From Paraburkholderia piptadeniae (GTDB taxonomy: Bacteria; Pseudomonadota; Gammaproteobacteria; Burkholderiales; Burkholderiaceae), in assembly GCF_900007165.1 (NCBI RefSeq), contig NZ_CYGY02000014.1:16260-80259 (forward strand): a stretch of 64,000 nucleotides of DNA, in the 5' to 3' direction. Each line of letters begins with the position of its first letter. The first letter of the stretch is position 1. Position numbers and translations under genes: made by a program. Of this stretch, positions 27,677 through 36,633 are shown in pieces. Below the pieces are notes generated by a model. The model saw only the letters and a program-made list of their open reading frames with translations. It searched no databases and was not told the origin of the DNA.

Positions 27677-28465
27677 TCACACGACGAGCGGCGTCAATCC
27701 GCCGTCCATGGTTAGCGACGCACCGGTTACGTACGATGCGCGCGCGCTCGCGAGATACAGCGCCGCATCGGCCACCTCCTCCGGGTTGGCGTAGCGTCCC
27801 AGCGGGATGCGCTTGATGTTCTGGCTCAGGATGTCCTCGGGCGAACTGCCTGTCGCGCGCGATTCGGCCTCAAGCGACATCTGCACCCGCCCCGTCATGG
27901 TGGCGCCGGGATTGATGACGTTCACGCGTATGCCTGCGTGTCCCCAGGCGGCGGCCAGGCCTGCTGAAGCCAGCATCAGCGCCGCATTGGCAGCGCCTCC
28001 CGGGATGTGGATCGGCGAGGCAACCTTGCCCCCCGTGCCGATGATGTTCACAACAGAGCCCTCGCCACGCGCAACCATCCGTGGCAGGACGTAGTCCATC
28101 ACGTTCATGTAGGTAAAGAACTTGGCGTCCATCGCTACATGCCACTTGTCGGGCGTCAGTTCGCCCGGCGGCACTCGCACGGCTCCGCCTGCGGAATTGA
28201 CGAGCACCGCAATGGGCCCGACTTCCTCTTCTGCCGCGATCACCGCCCGTTCGGCCGCCGCGCTTTTGGAGAGATCAGCTGCGAACGTGGTGACGTCGAT
28301 GCCATCCGCCGCAAGGATCGCCCGCGCAGCGCCGAGGTTTTTCGCTCCACGCGACACGATGACGACGCGCGCGCCTTCCCGGGCGAACGCACGTGCACAG
28401 GCAAGGCCGATGCCTTTGCTGCCACCCGTGACCAGAACGACCTTTCCTTCAAGCTCGAGGTTCAT
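27677..28465 (-). CDS. SDR-family oxidoreductase
   Basis: 262 residues of classical SDR: LVTGGSKGIGLACARAFAR at residue 12, NSAGGAVRVPP, a catalytic region GSVVNIIGTGGK, and NVINPGATMTGR with a C-terminal LTMDGGLTPLVV. After NIIGTGGKVASPIHIPGGAANAA the usual YxxxK is not obvious: the Tyr and Lys positions seem to be Gly and Ala. It may thus be an atypical member. Its start overlaps the stop of the hydroxyacid dehydrogenase by four bases, so translation is coupled. Confidence 0.85.
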   Translation of the reverse strand: MNLELEGKVVLVTGGSKGIGLACARAFAREGARVVIVSRGAKNLGAARAILAADGIDVTTFAADLSKSAAAERAVIAAEEEVGPIAVLVNSAGGAVRVPPGELTPDKWHVAMDAKFFTYMNVMDYVLPRMVARGEGSVVNIIGTGGKVASPIHIPGGAANAALMLASAGLAAAWGHAGIRVNVINPGATMTGRVQMSLEAESRATGSSPEDILSQNIKRIPLGRYANPEEVADAALYLASARASYVTGASLTMDGGLTPLVV

Positions 28466-29466
28466 TTCACTTCTCCCTGTTTCAGCACATCCGTGTTGTG
28501 TACGTTGATCGGCGTGCCTCTCGCAAAGGCAACGATCTGGTCGAATGCGTTGCCGTAGCCGAATTCATAGTTGTCACGTTCGACGTAGCCGAGATGGGGC
28601 GTACACAAGGCGTTCGGTTGCAAAAGCAAAGGGTCAGCCGGATCGGTCAGCGGCTCGTGCTCGAACACGTCGATGGCGGCCTTGCCCGGACGCCCCTCAC
28701 GCAACGCGGCCACCAGCGCCCCTGGCTTGATCAGTTCCGCACGACTGGTATTCACAAGAAGTGCCGTCGGCTTCATAAGCGCAAGTTCTTCGAGGCCAAT
28801 CAGGCCAACTGTTTCCGCGTTCAGGCGCAGATGAAGGCTCAGCACATCTGACTGCGCGAAGAAGGCTTCCTTGCTCGTGGCGACCGGGAAGCCCTCCGCC
28901 TGCGCACGATCCATCGATCCCTGACGCCCCCACACCAGCAGGTTCATGCCAAATGCGGCACCGATCCGCGCGACCATCGAACCGAGCCGACCAAAGCCGT
29001 AAATGCCGAGCGTCCGCCCGCGCAAGCCCAGACCAACCGTGCTCTGCCATACCCCCTGGCGAAGGGCCGCACTTTCGAGCGGAATGTTGCGCATCGCGGC
29101 CAGAATCAGACCCCAGGTGAATTCCACAGTGGGATATGAAGGACGTGACGTCAGGGCCGAAGAAACGACGATGCCGTGCCGCGTGCAGGCAGCGAGATCG
29201 ATGTGCGGTACATGGCCGTTCTGACTGATCAGCTTCAGGTTCGGCAAGCGGCTGAGCAGCGCTTCATCCACCCTGGTTCGCTCGCGAAGCAGCACCAGGA
29301 CATCCGCGTCGACCAGTCGCTGCGCAAGTACGTCAACGTCAGTCACCGAGTCGTTCCAGACCGTAACCTCATGCCCCTGCAGTGTGCTGAAACAGTCGAG
29401 CGTTCGTACGACATCCTGATAGTCGTCAAGGATGGCAACGCGCAGTTTTGGAAATTGAAAGACCAT
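28462..29466 (-). CDS. D-2-hydroxyacid dehydrogenase
   Basis: 334 residues from the ATG five bases after the upstream stop; the frame could be extended by 20 residues but that would run into the RraA gene. NAD-binding motif YGFGRLGSMVARIGAAFG, and the three catalytic residues: Arg in VNTSRAELI, Glu in DVFEHEPLTDP, His in CTPHLGYVE. It reduces 2-keto acids to D-2-hydroxy acids or the reverse. Placed between an aldolase-like gene and an SDR in an apparent acid-catabolic operon. Confidence 0.92.
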   Translation of the reverse strand: MVFQFPKLRVAILDDYQDVVRTLDCFSTLQGHEVTVWNDSVTDVDVLAQRLVDADVLVLLRERTRVDEALLSRLPNLKLISQNGHVPHIDLAACTRHGIVVSSALTSRPSYPTVEFTWGLILAAMRNIPLESAALRQGVWQSTVGLGLRGRTLGIYGFGRLGSMVARIGAAFGMNLLVWGRQGSMDRAQAEGFPVATSKEAFFAQSDVLSLHLRLNAETVGLIGLEELALMKPTALLVNTSRAELIKPGALVAALREGRPGKAAIDVFEHEPLTDPADPLLLQPNALCTPHLGYVERDNYEFGYGNAFDQIVAFARGTPINVHNTDVLKQGEVK

Positions 29467-29471
29467 GACGT

Positions 29472-30218
29472 TCACTCTTTGCTCGGCAGATCGGCAACGG
29501 CAGTGCCTGCGTCGATGGCAAGGCACTTCTCGATTTCGAAATTCGCTTTCGCCAGTGCCCGTTCAGCCACTTCTTCCGCACGCGCGGCGGGAATGAAGCA
29601 GACACCAGTCTCATCGGCGACGACGATATCGCCCGGCGAGACGCGAATCCCTGCGATCTGGATATCGCCATTGATCTCCACGGTTTCGATACGCCATTTG
29701 CCCGTGACGGGCGTGATTTCGGTTGCCCACATCGGATAATCCGCACGACGTGAGTGACCGACGTCGCGGACGCCTCCAGAAACAATTGCACCGGCTTCTC
29801 CCTGACGCTTACCTGTCTGAGCCGAGATGCCGCCCATATTGGAGATACCCTCCACACCGTCGATCACAACCACATCGCCAGGCAGTGCCAGGTTGTGGGC
29901 CTCGAACTCGGCCATCCGGTTCACATGAAGCCGCGCGGTCTCATAGACGTGTTCACGCTGCATGAGGTTGCGCACGGTAAGCGCGGGGCCAACGATGCTT
30001 GCGTTTGGCAACGTTGGCTTCAGGACCGAGGCGCCGATCGCGCCGGTGATTCCCAGTTCGTCCATCACATCTGCAACGACGCTCGTCGCGTCGGAAATGC
30101 TTTTGAGCTTTTCGATAAGTCCTTCCGGGGGACGCGGCGTGCGCATAAGACGGATGCGATCCGGACTGATCTTTCCAGTCAGCTTCGGCATCGTGTCAAC
30201 GTCGGTACGATCATTCAT
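29472..30218 (-). CDS. RraA-like aldolase/decarboxylase (4-hydroxy-4-methyl-2-oxoglutarate aldolase family)
   Basis: 248 residues. The RraA fold core spans DVMDELGITGAIGASVLKP, VGPALTVRNL, LPGDVVVIDG, SGGVRDVGHSRRADYPMW and GDIVVADETGVCFIPA. The SGGVRD motif supplies the Arg/Asp used with a divalent metal by class II pyruvate aldolases of this family, which cleave HMG/CHA-type acids to pyruvate or decarboxylate oxaloacetate. It is the first gene of the minus-strand operon and divergent from a LysR regulator. A pyruvate-releasing step is the likely role, substrate unknown. Confidence 0.87.
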   Translation of the reverse strand: MNDRTDVDTMPKLTGKISPDRIRLMRTPRPPEGLIEKLKSISDATSVVADVMDELGITGAIGASVLKPTLPNASIVGPALTVRNLMQREHVYETARLHVNRMAEFEAHNLALPGDVVVIDGVEGISNMGGISAQTGKRQGEAGAIVSGGVRDVGHSRRADYPMWATEITPVTGKWRIETVEINGDIQIAGIRVSPGDIVVADETGVCFIPAARAEEVAERALAKANFEIEKCLAIDAGTAVADLPSKE

Positions 30219-30338
30219 GAGACGAATCCTGATGATATATTGGGAGATAGTCGGCGGCAGCGATAAGCCCTGCTCACGCTGGTGCGTGCACTATCTTCCA
30301 AAAGATCACTGACGTCTAATTTAGAATTCGTGGGGACC

Positions 30339-30359
30339 ATTATCATTTCGGTGAATAAT
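30339..30359. promoter_or_regulatory. Candidate LysR box ATTAT-N11-ATAAT
   Basis: Inverted repeat ATTAT/ATAAT with an 11-base spacer that ends one base before the LysR ATG, in the gap to the divergent RraA operon. Its position would give autorepression and divergent activation. Confidence 0.4.
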
Positions 30360-30360
30360 C

Positions 30361-31284
30361 ATGCGGCTTGACCTGAATCTGCTCGCCGTCATCGAGGCCA
30401 TCATGCTGGAGCGCAATGTGACGCGTGCTGCTGCGAGCCTGTCGATGAGTCAACCCGCGGTAAGCAACGCCCTTCGGCGAGCCAGAGAGCTGACTCGCGA
30501 TCAGCTGTTTCTGAAAGTCGCCGATGGCGTCCAGCCGACTGCACGGATGATGGCGATCTGGCCCGAGCTCCACCGCTCGCTGGCAGTCATAAGGGCATCA
30601 ATCGCCCCCGCACATTTCGACCCACGCTCCGACGCGACCAGTTTCCGGATTGCTGTCACTGACAGCCTTGCCAGCGAAGCAATCAGTGCCATTGCGTTGC
30701 AACTGCGCTTAATGGCACCTTATGCAAAGGTGGCATTCTCCTTTCACACAAACGCCAATTCACTCGAGGCAATAGAGCGCGGCACGCTTGATTGCGCGAT
30801 CGGGATGTTTCCATCACTCCCACGGGATATCCATGTCCAGGGGCTACGGACAGATCATTATGTCTGCGTGATGCGGTCGGACCATGTTCTGTGTGAAGCG
30901 ATGAACCTCGAGCAATTCGTCGCGGCGTCACATGTGCTCGTGACTCCTTCCGGCATGGATCTCGGCGCCATAGACGGATGGCTTAGTTTGCATGGTCGCT
31001 CAAGGGCGATCCCGGTAGTCGTCAACCACTTCGCCGACGCACTACGAATCGTCGCCGGCAGCGATTTGCTGACATGCGTGCCGAGTGGATTCCTCGACGC
31101 CCACGGACGAACCATCGTCACCCAACATGAGTTAGTCGTGAGAGAACTTCCGTTCGAGACGGAGAAACTGATCTACAAGCTAGTCTGGCATGAACGTGTA
31201 CATTCCCACGCCGCCCATCAGTGGTTCCGCTCGCTCGTCGAAAGTGCTTGCCAGATACCTCAGAAGCCGAAAGTACCGGGGTAG
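30361..31284 (+). CDS. LysR-family transcriptional regulator
   Basis: 307 residues opening MRLDLNLLAVIEAIMLERNV, with the HTH AAASLSMSQPAVSNALRRAR; this is the NodD/NahR/LinR-like branch of LysR proteins. The effector domain continues from FRIAVTDSLASEA. NahR-type members respond to aromatic acids. It is divergent from the RraA-to-MBL operon, with a 142-base gap holding a dyad, and is its probable activator. Confidence 0.93.
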   Translation: MRLDLNLLAVIEAIMLERNVTRAAASLSMSQPAVSNALRRARELTRDQLFLKVADGVQPTARMMAIWPELHRSLAVIRASIAPAHFDPRSDATSFRIAVTDSLASEAISAIALQLRLMAPYAKVAFSFHTNANSLEAIERGTLDCAIGMFPSLPRDIHVQGLRTDHYVCVMRSDHVLCEAMNLEQFVAASHVLVTPSGMDLGAIDGWLSLHGRSRAIPVVVNHFADALRIVAGSDLLTCVPSGFLDAHGRTIVTQHELVVRELPFETEKLIYKLVWHERVHSHAAHQWFRSLVESACQIPQKPKVPG

Positions 31285-31411
31285 CAAGTGACGAGTGCTT
31301 CCACATAGTGCTGACGAGATGGTCATGCCGATACAGCATTGAGCGGCGAAAGTTACGTCAGGACATCCGGTGGCGCTTTCCCGCTGAGACTGCTCTGCAT
31401 GGCCGATCCGG

Positions 31412-31438
31412 AAAAAGTGCCCGGCGAAATGCCGGGCA
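31412..31438 (-). terminator. Rho-independent terminator of the cytochrome b561 transcript
   Basis: On the minus strand a perfect 8-bp stem TGCCCGGC/GCCGGGCA with a 5-base loop is followed by CTTTTT. It lies about 70 bases after the cytochrome b561 stop, so it ends transcription of the minus-strand group upstream. Confidence 0.8.
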
Positions 31439-31509
31439 AAGGTTCGCGCTCTCGCGCGCGAACGGATGGAACACTGATATCAGGGTTTCGCCTTAGCCGC
31501 TAATTGCTG

Positions 31510-32073
31510 CTACTGCTCGTTCGCCCTGCGCCCCCCTCTCCACGAAGGCAACATCGATTCAAGTGAATCACTACGGTCGATAAAGTAATGCTTGAGCGCC
31601 ATGAGCACGTGACCGCAGACCAGGATGGCGATCGCATAAGCGAGATAGATATGCACCTGCTTGAATACAGGCGCAAGCGCGGGAGTCTTATCCATCAATG
31701 GCGGCAAGAAGAACAATCCGGCGACGGGAATCTTGAATCCGGCCGCTGAACTCCAGAGCCAACCCGACAATGGCAACGCAAGCATGCAGACGTACAGCAG
31801 GAAGTGTCCAAAACGTGCAGCCGTGCGCTCCAACGTTGGAACACCGCACGATGCCTCAGGCGCACCGTGCATGAGCCTCCACGGAATCCGCGCTGCAAGC
31901 AGGAACAGCGTAATCGTCGCGATCGACTTGTGCAGCATGATGCTGTCAGCCTGGATCTTCTGTGGCAGGCTAAGGGTGCTGGAGTAATACCCCGCGATCC
32001 ATGCACAGACGATCACGACAGCCATCGTCCAGTGAAGAGTTTTCGCGATGGACGTGTATTGTCGCCTTTCCAT
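31510..32073 (-). CDS. Cytochrome b561 family membrane protein
   Basis: 187 residues from an ATG with AAGGAG five bases upstream. It opens with the b561 signature YTSIAKTLHWTMAVVIVCAW, where the His can ligate haem, followed by MLHKSIATITLFLLAARI, a third helix LLYVCMLALPLSGWLW and a fourth with HIYLAYAIAILVCGHVLMAL. Four transmembrane helices bind b-type haem and pass electrons from quinol or superoxide in the inner membrane. It follows the DUF4148 gene by 32 bases on the same strand. Confidence 0.92.
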   Translation of the reverse strand: MERRQYTSIAKTLHWTMAVVIVCAWIAGYYSSTLSLPQKIQADSIMLHKSIATITLFLLAARIPWRLMHGAPEASCGVPTLERTAARFGHFLLYVCMLALPLSGWLWSSAAGFKIPVAGLFFLPPLMDKTPALAPVFKQVHIYLAYAIAILVCGHVLMALKHYFIDRSDSLESMLPSWRGGRRANEQ

Positions 32074-32105
32074 TTCAACTCCTTGATGGTTCATCCGGAA
32101 ATGCT

Positions 32106-32465
32106 TCAATTCGACGACGCCGGCGATAAGGGAACTGCCTTCTGGGGCGCGGACTTGCGCTCGGCATTGAGAAGGTTTTCGGGATATTGATCAGGCGCTG
32201 CCTGTGGCCCGTATCCATTTCGCTGCAGATTCTTCAGTTCGGCGTTCCTGATCTGACGAGCCTGCTTTCGCTCAGCCTGCCTCTGCGCCTTGAGTGCCTG
32301 CTTCTGTGCCTTGCTGTCGGCTTTGCTCGACGATGCCGCGGTCGCCGCGGTATCCGGCTTCTCTTGCGCAGGTGCGCTCGCAAACTCTGCTTGTGCCTGC
32401 GCCGCGAGCGGCATGACCGATATGAGCAACACCGCGAGCCAACGTCGTGAATCTTTGTGCACCAT
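32106..32465 (-). CDS. Small secreted DUF4148-like protein
   Basis: 119 residues from an ATG with GAGGAG just upstream. Signal peptide WLAVLLISVMPLAAQAQA, then a Lys/Ala/Gln-rich, probably coiled or disordered stretch (KAQKQALKAQRQAERKQARQ). The end carries the DUF4148 pattern: LKNLQRNGYGPQA, YPENLLNAERK. DUF4148 proteins are abundant in Burkholderiales and have no known function. It is separated from the FAH gene by a strong terminator, so it is expressed from its own promoter. A second DUF4148 gene in the window also sits next to an FAH gene. Confidence 0.75.
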   Translation of the reverse strand: MVHKDSRRWLAVLLISVMPLAAQAQAEFASAPAQEKPDTAATAASSSKADSKAQKQALKAQRQAERKQARQIRNAELKNLQRNGYGPQAAPDQYPENLLNAERKSAPQKAVPLSPASSN

Positions 32466-32514
32466 GATCTCCTCTATAAAGTGTAAGTTGTAGCTTTCTG
32501 CACACCACAAAACA

Positions 32515-32540
32515 GCAGGCCTGTCTGCCAGGCCTGCTTT
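32515..32540. terminator. Terminator between FAH and DUF4148 genes
   Basis: Perfect 9-bp stem GCAGGCCTG/CAGGCCTGC with a 5-base loop, flanked by AAAACA on the left and TTT on the right, so it can act in either direction. It comes directly after the FAH stop on the minus strand and ends the MFS-FAH transcript. Confidence 0.82.
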
Positions 32541-32555
32541 TCAGCCGCACGGCGA

Positions 32556-33572
32556 TCAGTAGTTGGATGATTCGACGCACGTCACACGCTGGATGCCAAG
32601 GCCATCGATGCCTGCTTCGACAACGTCGCCGGGACACAGGTAGCGCCCATAGTGGCTGCCGAGCCCGGCCGGCGTGCCGGTGCATATGAGGTCTCCCGGC
32701 TCCAGCCGAATCGAGTTGGAAAGCCAGGCAATCTGCTCCCCAATGGTGAAGACCATGTCGCTAGCCACACCGGCCTGCATCAGGCCGCCGTTCAGACGCA
32801 GCCACAACGTGAGTTGCGACACGTCGGCAACTCCCCATGCGGGGACCATCCAGGGGCCGGCAGGCAGCCATCCTGGGCGCGATTTCGATTGCAGCCAGTC
32901 GGTGCCCATCGTTGGAGCATCCTGTCGAAATACCCGATCGCGCAGCGTCAGGTCGTTGACAATGCAATAGCCTGCAATGCAATCGAGCGCGTCTTCTGGC
33001 GTGACATGTATCGCTCTCTTGCCAATGACAACACCAATCTCCACCTCCCAGTCGAGGGTCTTGACGTCTGGTGCAATCGGTAGTGAATCATCAGGACCGG
33101 ATACGCATGCCGGACCTTTAAGGCAGATGTATGGCGCGCCATCGCGGCGGCGCACCTCGATGGCATTCAGCAACGCGTCCCGGCGCCCGGCGGCACCCGG
33201 TCCCTGCGGACCATCGTCGGCATCGAGGGCGGCTTGCAGAAGCTGGCTTCGGTAGTTGCCGATCGTGCAATAGACCTGTCGAGGTGCGACCGGCGCGTGC
33301 ATCCGAAAGCTCGCGAGCGGCGCGCCCTCCTTCACGATTGCACCGGCGGTCTCAGGGTCGGTGCAGATCCCCCGGAGCAGAGCGAAGTTTGCCTCCCACT
33401 CATGCATGAAGCGCTCGATGCAATCCACCCCACGCAAACCCAGATACACCCAATGACTCAACGCAAGTGCATGCGTGTCGAACGACAGTGCGGGGAACGG
33501 GCGGCAACCCGCAATTGAGATGTTGACAAGGACGGGCAGCATGGCAGTGATCGTTTCGGTGGACCGGATCAT
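32556..33572 (-). CDS. Fumarylacetoacetate hydrolase (FAH) family protein
   Basis: 338 residues. After an N-terminal extension of about 100 residues the FAH fold shows VYCTIGNYRSQ, DWEVEIGVVIGKRAIH (the metal-binding Glu pair), YCIVNDLTLRDRVF, KSRPGWLPAGPWMVPA and DLICTGTPAGLG. The family includes FAH, acylpyruvases and the isomerase/decarboxylases of homoprotocatechuate meta-cleavage. Stop and start overlap with the MFS gene upstream (ATGA), so the two form an operon. Operators of the LacI-type regulon lie upstream of that operon. A ring-cleavage-product hydrolase or isomerase is likely. Confidence 0.9.
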   Translation of the reverse strand: MIRSTETITAMLPVLVNISIAGCRPFPALSFDTHALALSHWVYLGLRGVDCIERFMHEWEANFALLRGICTDPETAGAIVKEGAPLASFRMHAPVAPRQVYCTIGNYRSQLLQAALDADDGPQGPGAAGRRDALLNAIEVRRRDGAPYICLKGPACVSGPDDSLPIAPDVKTLDWEVEIGVVIGKRAIHVTPEDALDCIAGYCIVNDLTLRDRVFRQDAPTMGTDWLQSKSRPGWLPAGPWMVPAWGVADVSQLTLWLRLNGGLMQAGVASDMVFTIGEQIAWLSNSIRLEPGDLICTGTPAGLGSHYGRYLCPGDVVEAGIDGLGIQRVTCVESSNY

Positions 33573-34852
33573 GCGTCGCCGTTACGTGGGATAACTGCTC
33601 TGATAGGGTCCGGGGAATGCGGTGCCTGCGCCTCGTGATGACGACGCTTGCGCGGTGCGGTCTCAATGAGGAAGAAGGCGACAGCAGCGCCCGCAGCCAA
33701 GCTGTACAGCGCGAAATCGAGCGTATGCACGAGGCCGAAATGCTGCGCGATGAACCCGGCGACGACGGGCGCAACCCCACCGCCGAACGTCTCGCCCACG
33801 CCCGACACGAAACCGATCGTCGAAGCGATGAGTCCGACGGGTGCGGCTTCTGTCGCGACGGGCCCGCTGAGCAGACTCAACAAGCCCATCGAGAACAACG
33901 CAACGCCGAACAGCAAGATGAACAATAGAACCGGATTCGGACCGGTACACGAAAACAGATAGAGAAGAACAGCCGCACAGACGAACCCGATCAACGCTGT
34001 CGGCCGGCGACCGATAAAATCGGACAGGCCCGCAAGCGCAAAGCACCCAATGAAGCCGCCGAACCCGACCGCCGAAGCGACGAATCCCATGCTCCGCATG
34101 TCGAGACGGACGACTGAAACCAGATACGTCGGCACCATCGCGCCGATCACGAAGATTCCGCTCATCGCGCACAGGATCGCGATGGTTGCGATCGTGACGT
34201 TACGGCTGGCGAAAAGCGCAGTCCAGCGCGGACGTTCGACTTGCTCGCGAGATACGCTGACCGTTGACGTATCGCGATCTCGCACGTGACGCCAGATGAG
34301 CGTTGCAACGATCAAACCGGGAACCGCCGACAGCGTGAATACCCAATGCCAGTTGGGGACGACCTGAAGCAACTGCGTAGCCACGATAGGCGCGAATCCG
34401 AGACCCATCAACGGAATCATGCTGATCTGAATACCCTGATTCAGCCCGCGGCGTGCCGGTAGCGAAGCCTCACTGTTCGCGGCGATGCTCGCGGGCGTAA
34501 AAGCGCCTTCGGCGACGCCCATCGCCGCCCGCAAGAGCAGCAGGCTGATAAAACCCGTCGCCAAACCGGAAAGACTCGACAAAAGCGAGAACGCGATCAT
34601 CGTCGTCACGAGTATTTTCTTTCGACCGATCCGGTCGGCAAGCGGTCCCATTGCTATCGACCAAAGTCCCCATGCAACGCCCAGAATTCCGATGAGGCTT
34701 CCGAGTTGCGAATAGCTCAATCCCAGATCGCGCATGATGTGAGGAAAAAGCGGCGCAAGCAGCCATCGATCGAAGCCCACCAGTCCAAAACCAATTCCGA
34801 GCAGCGCAAGTGTCTTGCGCTCGTAGCGGACGTCATGTTGCGGGGCATTCAC
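33569..34852 (-). CDS. MFS transporter
   Basis: 427 residues from a GTG with GGAG eight bases upstream; an ATG-led frame 23 codons longer lacks a site. It has 12 helices, the loop motif GPLADRIGRKKILVT, an AAMGVAEGAFTPASIAANSE segment and the second-half motif GLSDFIGRRPTALIG. It resembles proton-driven carboxylate or aromatic acid importers. It is the first gene of an operon with the FAH gene and has two LacI-type palindromes upstream. It likely imports the inducer or substrate of the regulon. Confidence 0.9.
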   Translation of the reverse strand: MNAPQHDVRYERKTLALLGIGFGLVGFDRWLLAPLFPHIMRDLGLSYSQLGSLIGILGVAWGLWSIAMGPLADRIGRKKILVTTMIAFSLLSSLSGLATGFISLLLLRAAMGVAEGAFTPASIAANSEASLPARRGLNQGIQISMIPLMGLGFAPIVATQLLQVVPNWHWVFTLSAVPGLIVATLIWRHVRDRDTSTVSVSREQVERPRWTALFASRNVTIATIAILCAMSGIFVIGAMVPTYLVSVVRLDMRSMGFVASAVGFGGFIGCFALAGLSDFIGRRPTALIGFVCAAVLLYLFSCTGPNPVLLFILLFGVALFSMGLLSLLSGPVATEAAPVGLIASTIGFVSGVGETFGGGVAPVVAGFIAQHFGLVHTLDFALYSLAAGAAVAFFLIETAPRKRRHHEAQAPHSPDPIRAVIPRNGDA

Positions 34853-35250
34853 TGTGATGTCTCCTTGTGTTGATTCTGTTAATCGTTGTTCGGTGCTGCG
34901 CAGTCGGGGACGATTGCCCACAGAACTAACGGCAGAACACCATCGACTTCGCGCGCCGGATTTCCGGCGGCGAAACGCTCCATCTACCGTCGCCGTGTTG
35001 AAAAAAGAAAATCGTCACGGGGCAATCCGACGTCGCCGACACAACCCGGACACATCGGCTTCGGCCCAGCCTTTCCGACCAAACGCGACTCACTTCCAGC
35101 GACGAGATAGCAGTTCTTCCGAACCACTTCTCGACATGGAAGCGCAAAGATCCTTCGTCAAACATCACTTCCGTCTCCTCTTCACAAGCATCCGATGGAT
35201 CGCCCGTGCAAACCTCAATGCGAGCGTCCGGCGTGTCTGAAGCTTTAATG

Positions 35251-35264
35251 CGCTAACGTTAGCA
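35251..35264. promoter_or_regulatory. LacI-type operator, site A (perfect GCTAACGTTAGC)
   Basis: Core GCTAACGTTAGC is a perfect 12-base palindrome with central CG, the usual LacI-family operator form. It is 400 bases from the MFS start and 272 from the LacI start. A further half site TGCTAA follows at 35268. Confidence 0.7.
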
Positions 35265-35316
35265 TTATGCTAATCGCGATCTACATGGTCGTCAAATAAA
35301 TATAGCTATCCTTACG

Positions 35317-35330
35317 CGCGCACGTTAGCA
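35317..35330. promoter_or_regulatory. LacI-type operator, site B
   Basis: GCGCACGTTAGC matches the perfect palindrome at 10 of 12 positions and is centred 66 bases from site A. The two sites could be bridged by a tetrameric or looped repressor. Confidence 0.6.
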
Positions 35331-35501
35331 TCAATGGACCGAGGAATTCCGTCGACAATTGACTGAGCATTTGATCGGCCCCGTTCTGGTCAACCGCTGG
35401 CGTACGACTTATGCGCTGTGAACGCCCATAGGAGAGGCTATTTCGGTATGCGTAGCCCGGGAAGCGGCTCGGCGCTTTGGCCGGAGACGCCCTGACGTTG
35501 T

Positions 35502-35513
35502 GCTATCGTTATA
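35502..35513. promoter_or_regulatory. Weak LacI-type site overlapping the LacI promoter
   Basis: GCTATCGTTATA matches the consensus at 9 of 12 positions, 22 bases before the LacI ATG and overlapping a TATAAA-like -10. It may allow autoregulation. Confidence 0.35.
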
Positions 35514-35535
35514 AAAAGCCTTACATGGACATCTT

Positions 35536-36588
35536 ATGATCACCATCAAAGACATCGCCGCACGCCTGCAGGTTTCGCCTTCGACGGTTGGACGGGCGCT
35601 CGCGAACGACCCTCGTATCAGCGCAACCACGAAACAGAAAGTCAATGAAGTCGCGGATGAAATGGGTTACGTGGCCAACCTGGCCGCGCGCATGATGCGA
35701 GGTGTATCGAGTAACCTCGTCGGCCTGGTGCTGCCGGACATCAGAAATGGCTTTTACGCGACGATCGCCCATGCGCTGTCCAAGTGCCTGCAGGGCGCGG
35801 GATATCAGCTGGCGCTGTCGGAAACCGACGACGACCGGATGGTCGAGTTACAGAGCATCCGTGAACTCGCCAGCGCAAACGTCGCGGGGATCATCATCGT
35901 GCCGACTGCAAAGCCTCATCGCGAAACAGTCCGATTGCTCAAACTGTCACCGCATGTCCAATTGCTGCGAAGACATGCCGCGATCGGCGACCAATGGTTC
36001 GGAATTGACGATACGCAAGCAATCTTCGAGGCAACCCGTCATCTCGTCGAACTGGGTCATCGCCGGATTGGTTATATCGGCGGCACCGACGATCTGCCTA
36101 CGGGTTCGGCACGTTTGAAGGGTTATCACAAGGCACTGCCGGGAGGTGAGTCGGCGGATCCTGCGCTCGTTCAGCTTGGAGCGCCGGGCGATCCCGAGTT
36201 CGGCCTCAATGCAATACGTCGCTTGCTTTCGCTGTCGAAGCGGCCGACGGCCATCGTCGCCGGTTCAGTCCAGATGACTCAGGGCATCCTCGAAGAGCTG
36301 ACAACGCAAGGGCTGCGCGCGCCCGATGACCTCTCGGTGGTCGGATTCGGCGACGAGCTTGGGTTCCGGTGGTGGGGCCCGGGGCTGACGACCGTAGGAC
36401 TTCCCGTACACGACCTGGCCACCGCCTGCGGACTCTGGTTCGTGCACCAGATCCGCCAGAATTCTGGTAGCCCTGCGCCATACACATCGATCTCGCCCGC
36501 AACACTCATCTTGCGAGGCAGCACCCGAAAGCAAGGGACGGCCGCGAAGACGTCCGCACGTGCTGCAGTCCGTGGAGCTACAGTTTGA
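35536..36588 (+). CDS. LacI-family regulator, probable regulator of the GCTAACGTTAGC regulon
   Basis: 350 residues. HTH at the very N-terminus (MITIKDIAARLQVSPSTVGR), hinge NLAARMMRG, sensor domain starting LVGLVLPDIRNGFYA and ending VVGFGDELGFRWWGPG. It carries a C-terminal tail of about 25 residues beyond the usual end, rich in Arg, Thr and Ala. Two palindromes of the seven-site set lie directly upstream, and a weaker one overlaps its own promoter. This is the reason to link it to those sites. Inferred: a repressor released by a substrate or intermediate of the pathway. Confidence 0.92.
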   Translation: MITIKDIAARLQVSPSTVGRALANDPRISATTKQKVNEVADEMGYVANLAARMMRGVSSNLVGLVLPDIRNGFYATIAHALSKCLQGAGYQLALSETDDDRMVELQSIRELASANVAGIIIVPTAKPHRETVRLLKLSPHVQLLRRHAAIGDQWFGIDDTQAIFEATRHLVELGHRRIGYIGGTDDLPTGSARLKGYHKALPGGESADPALVQLGAPGDPEFGLNAIRRLLSLSKRPTAIVAGSVQMTQGILEELTTQGLRAPDDLSVVGFGDELGFRWWGPGLTTVGLPVHDLATACGLWFVHQIRQNSGSPAPYTSISPATLILRGSTRKQGTAAKTSARAAVRGATV

Positions 36589-36633
36589 GGTATCAAACTG
36601 TTTCGCTGTTGTACTCCCGACGCCGCGATAAGT

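Larger units (their letters stand above)
34853..35535. other. Intergenic region between MFS and LacI genes
   Basis: A divergent promoter region of more than 680 bases. It contains the two palindromes described at 35251 and 35317 and a weaker one by the LacI start. Frames within it are short or antisense and no further gene is supported. Confidence 0.5.
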
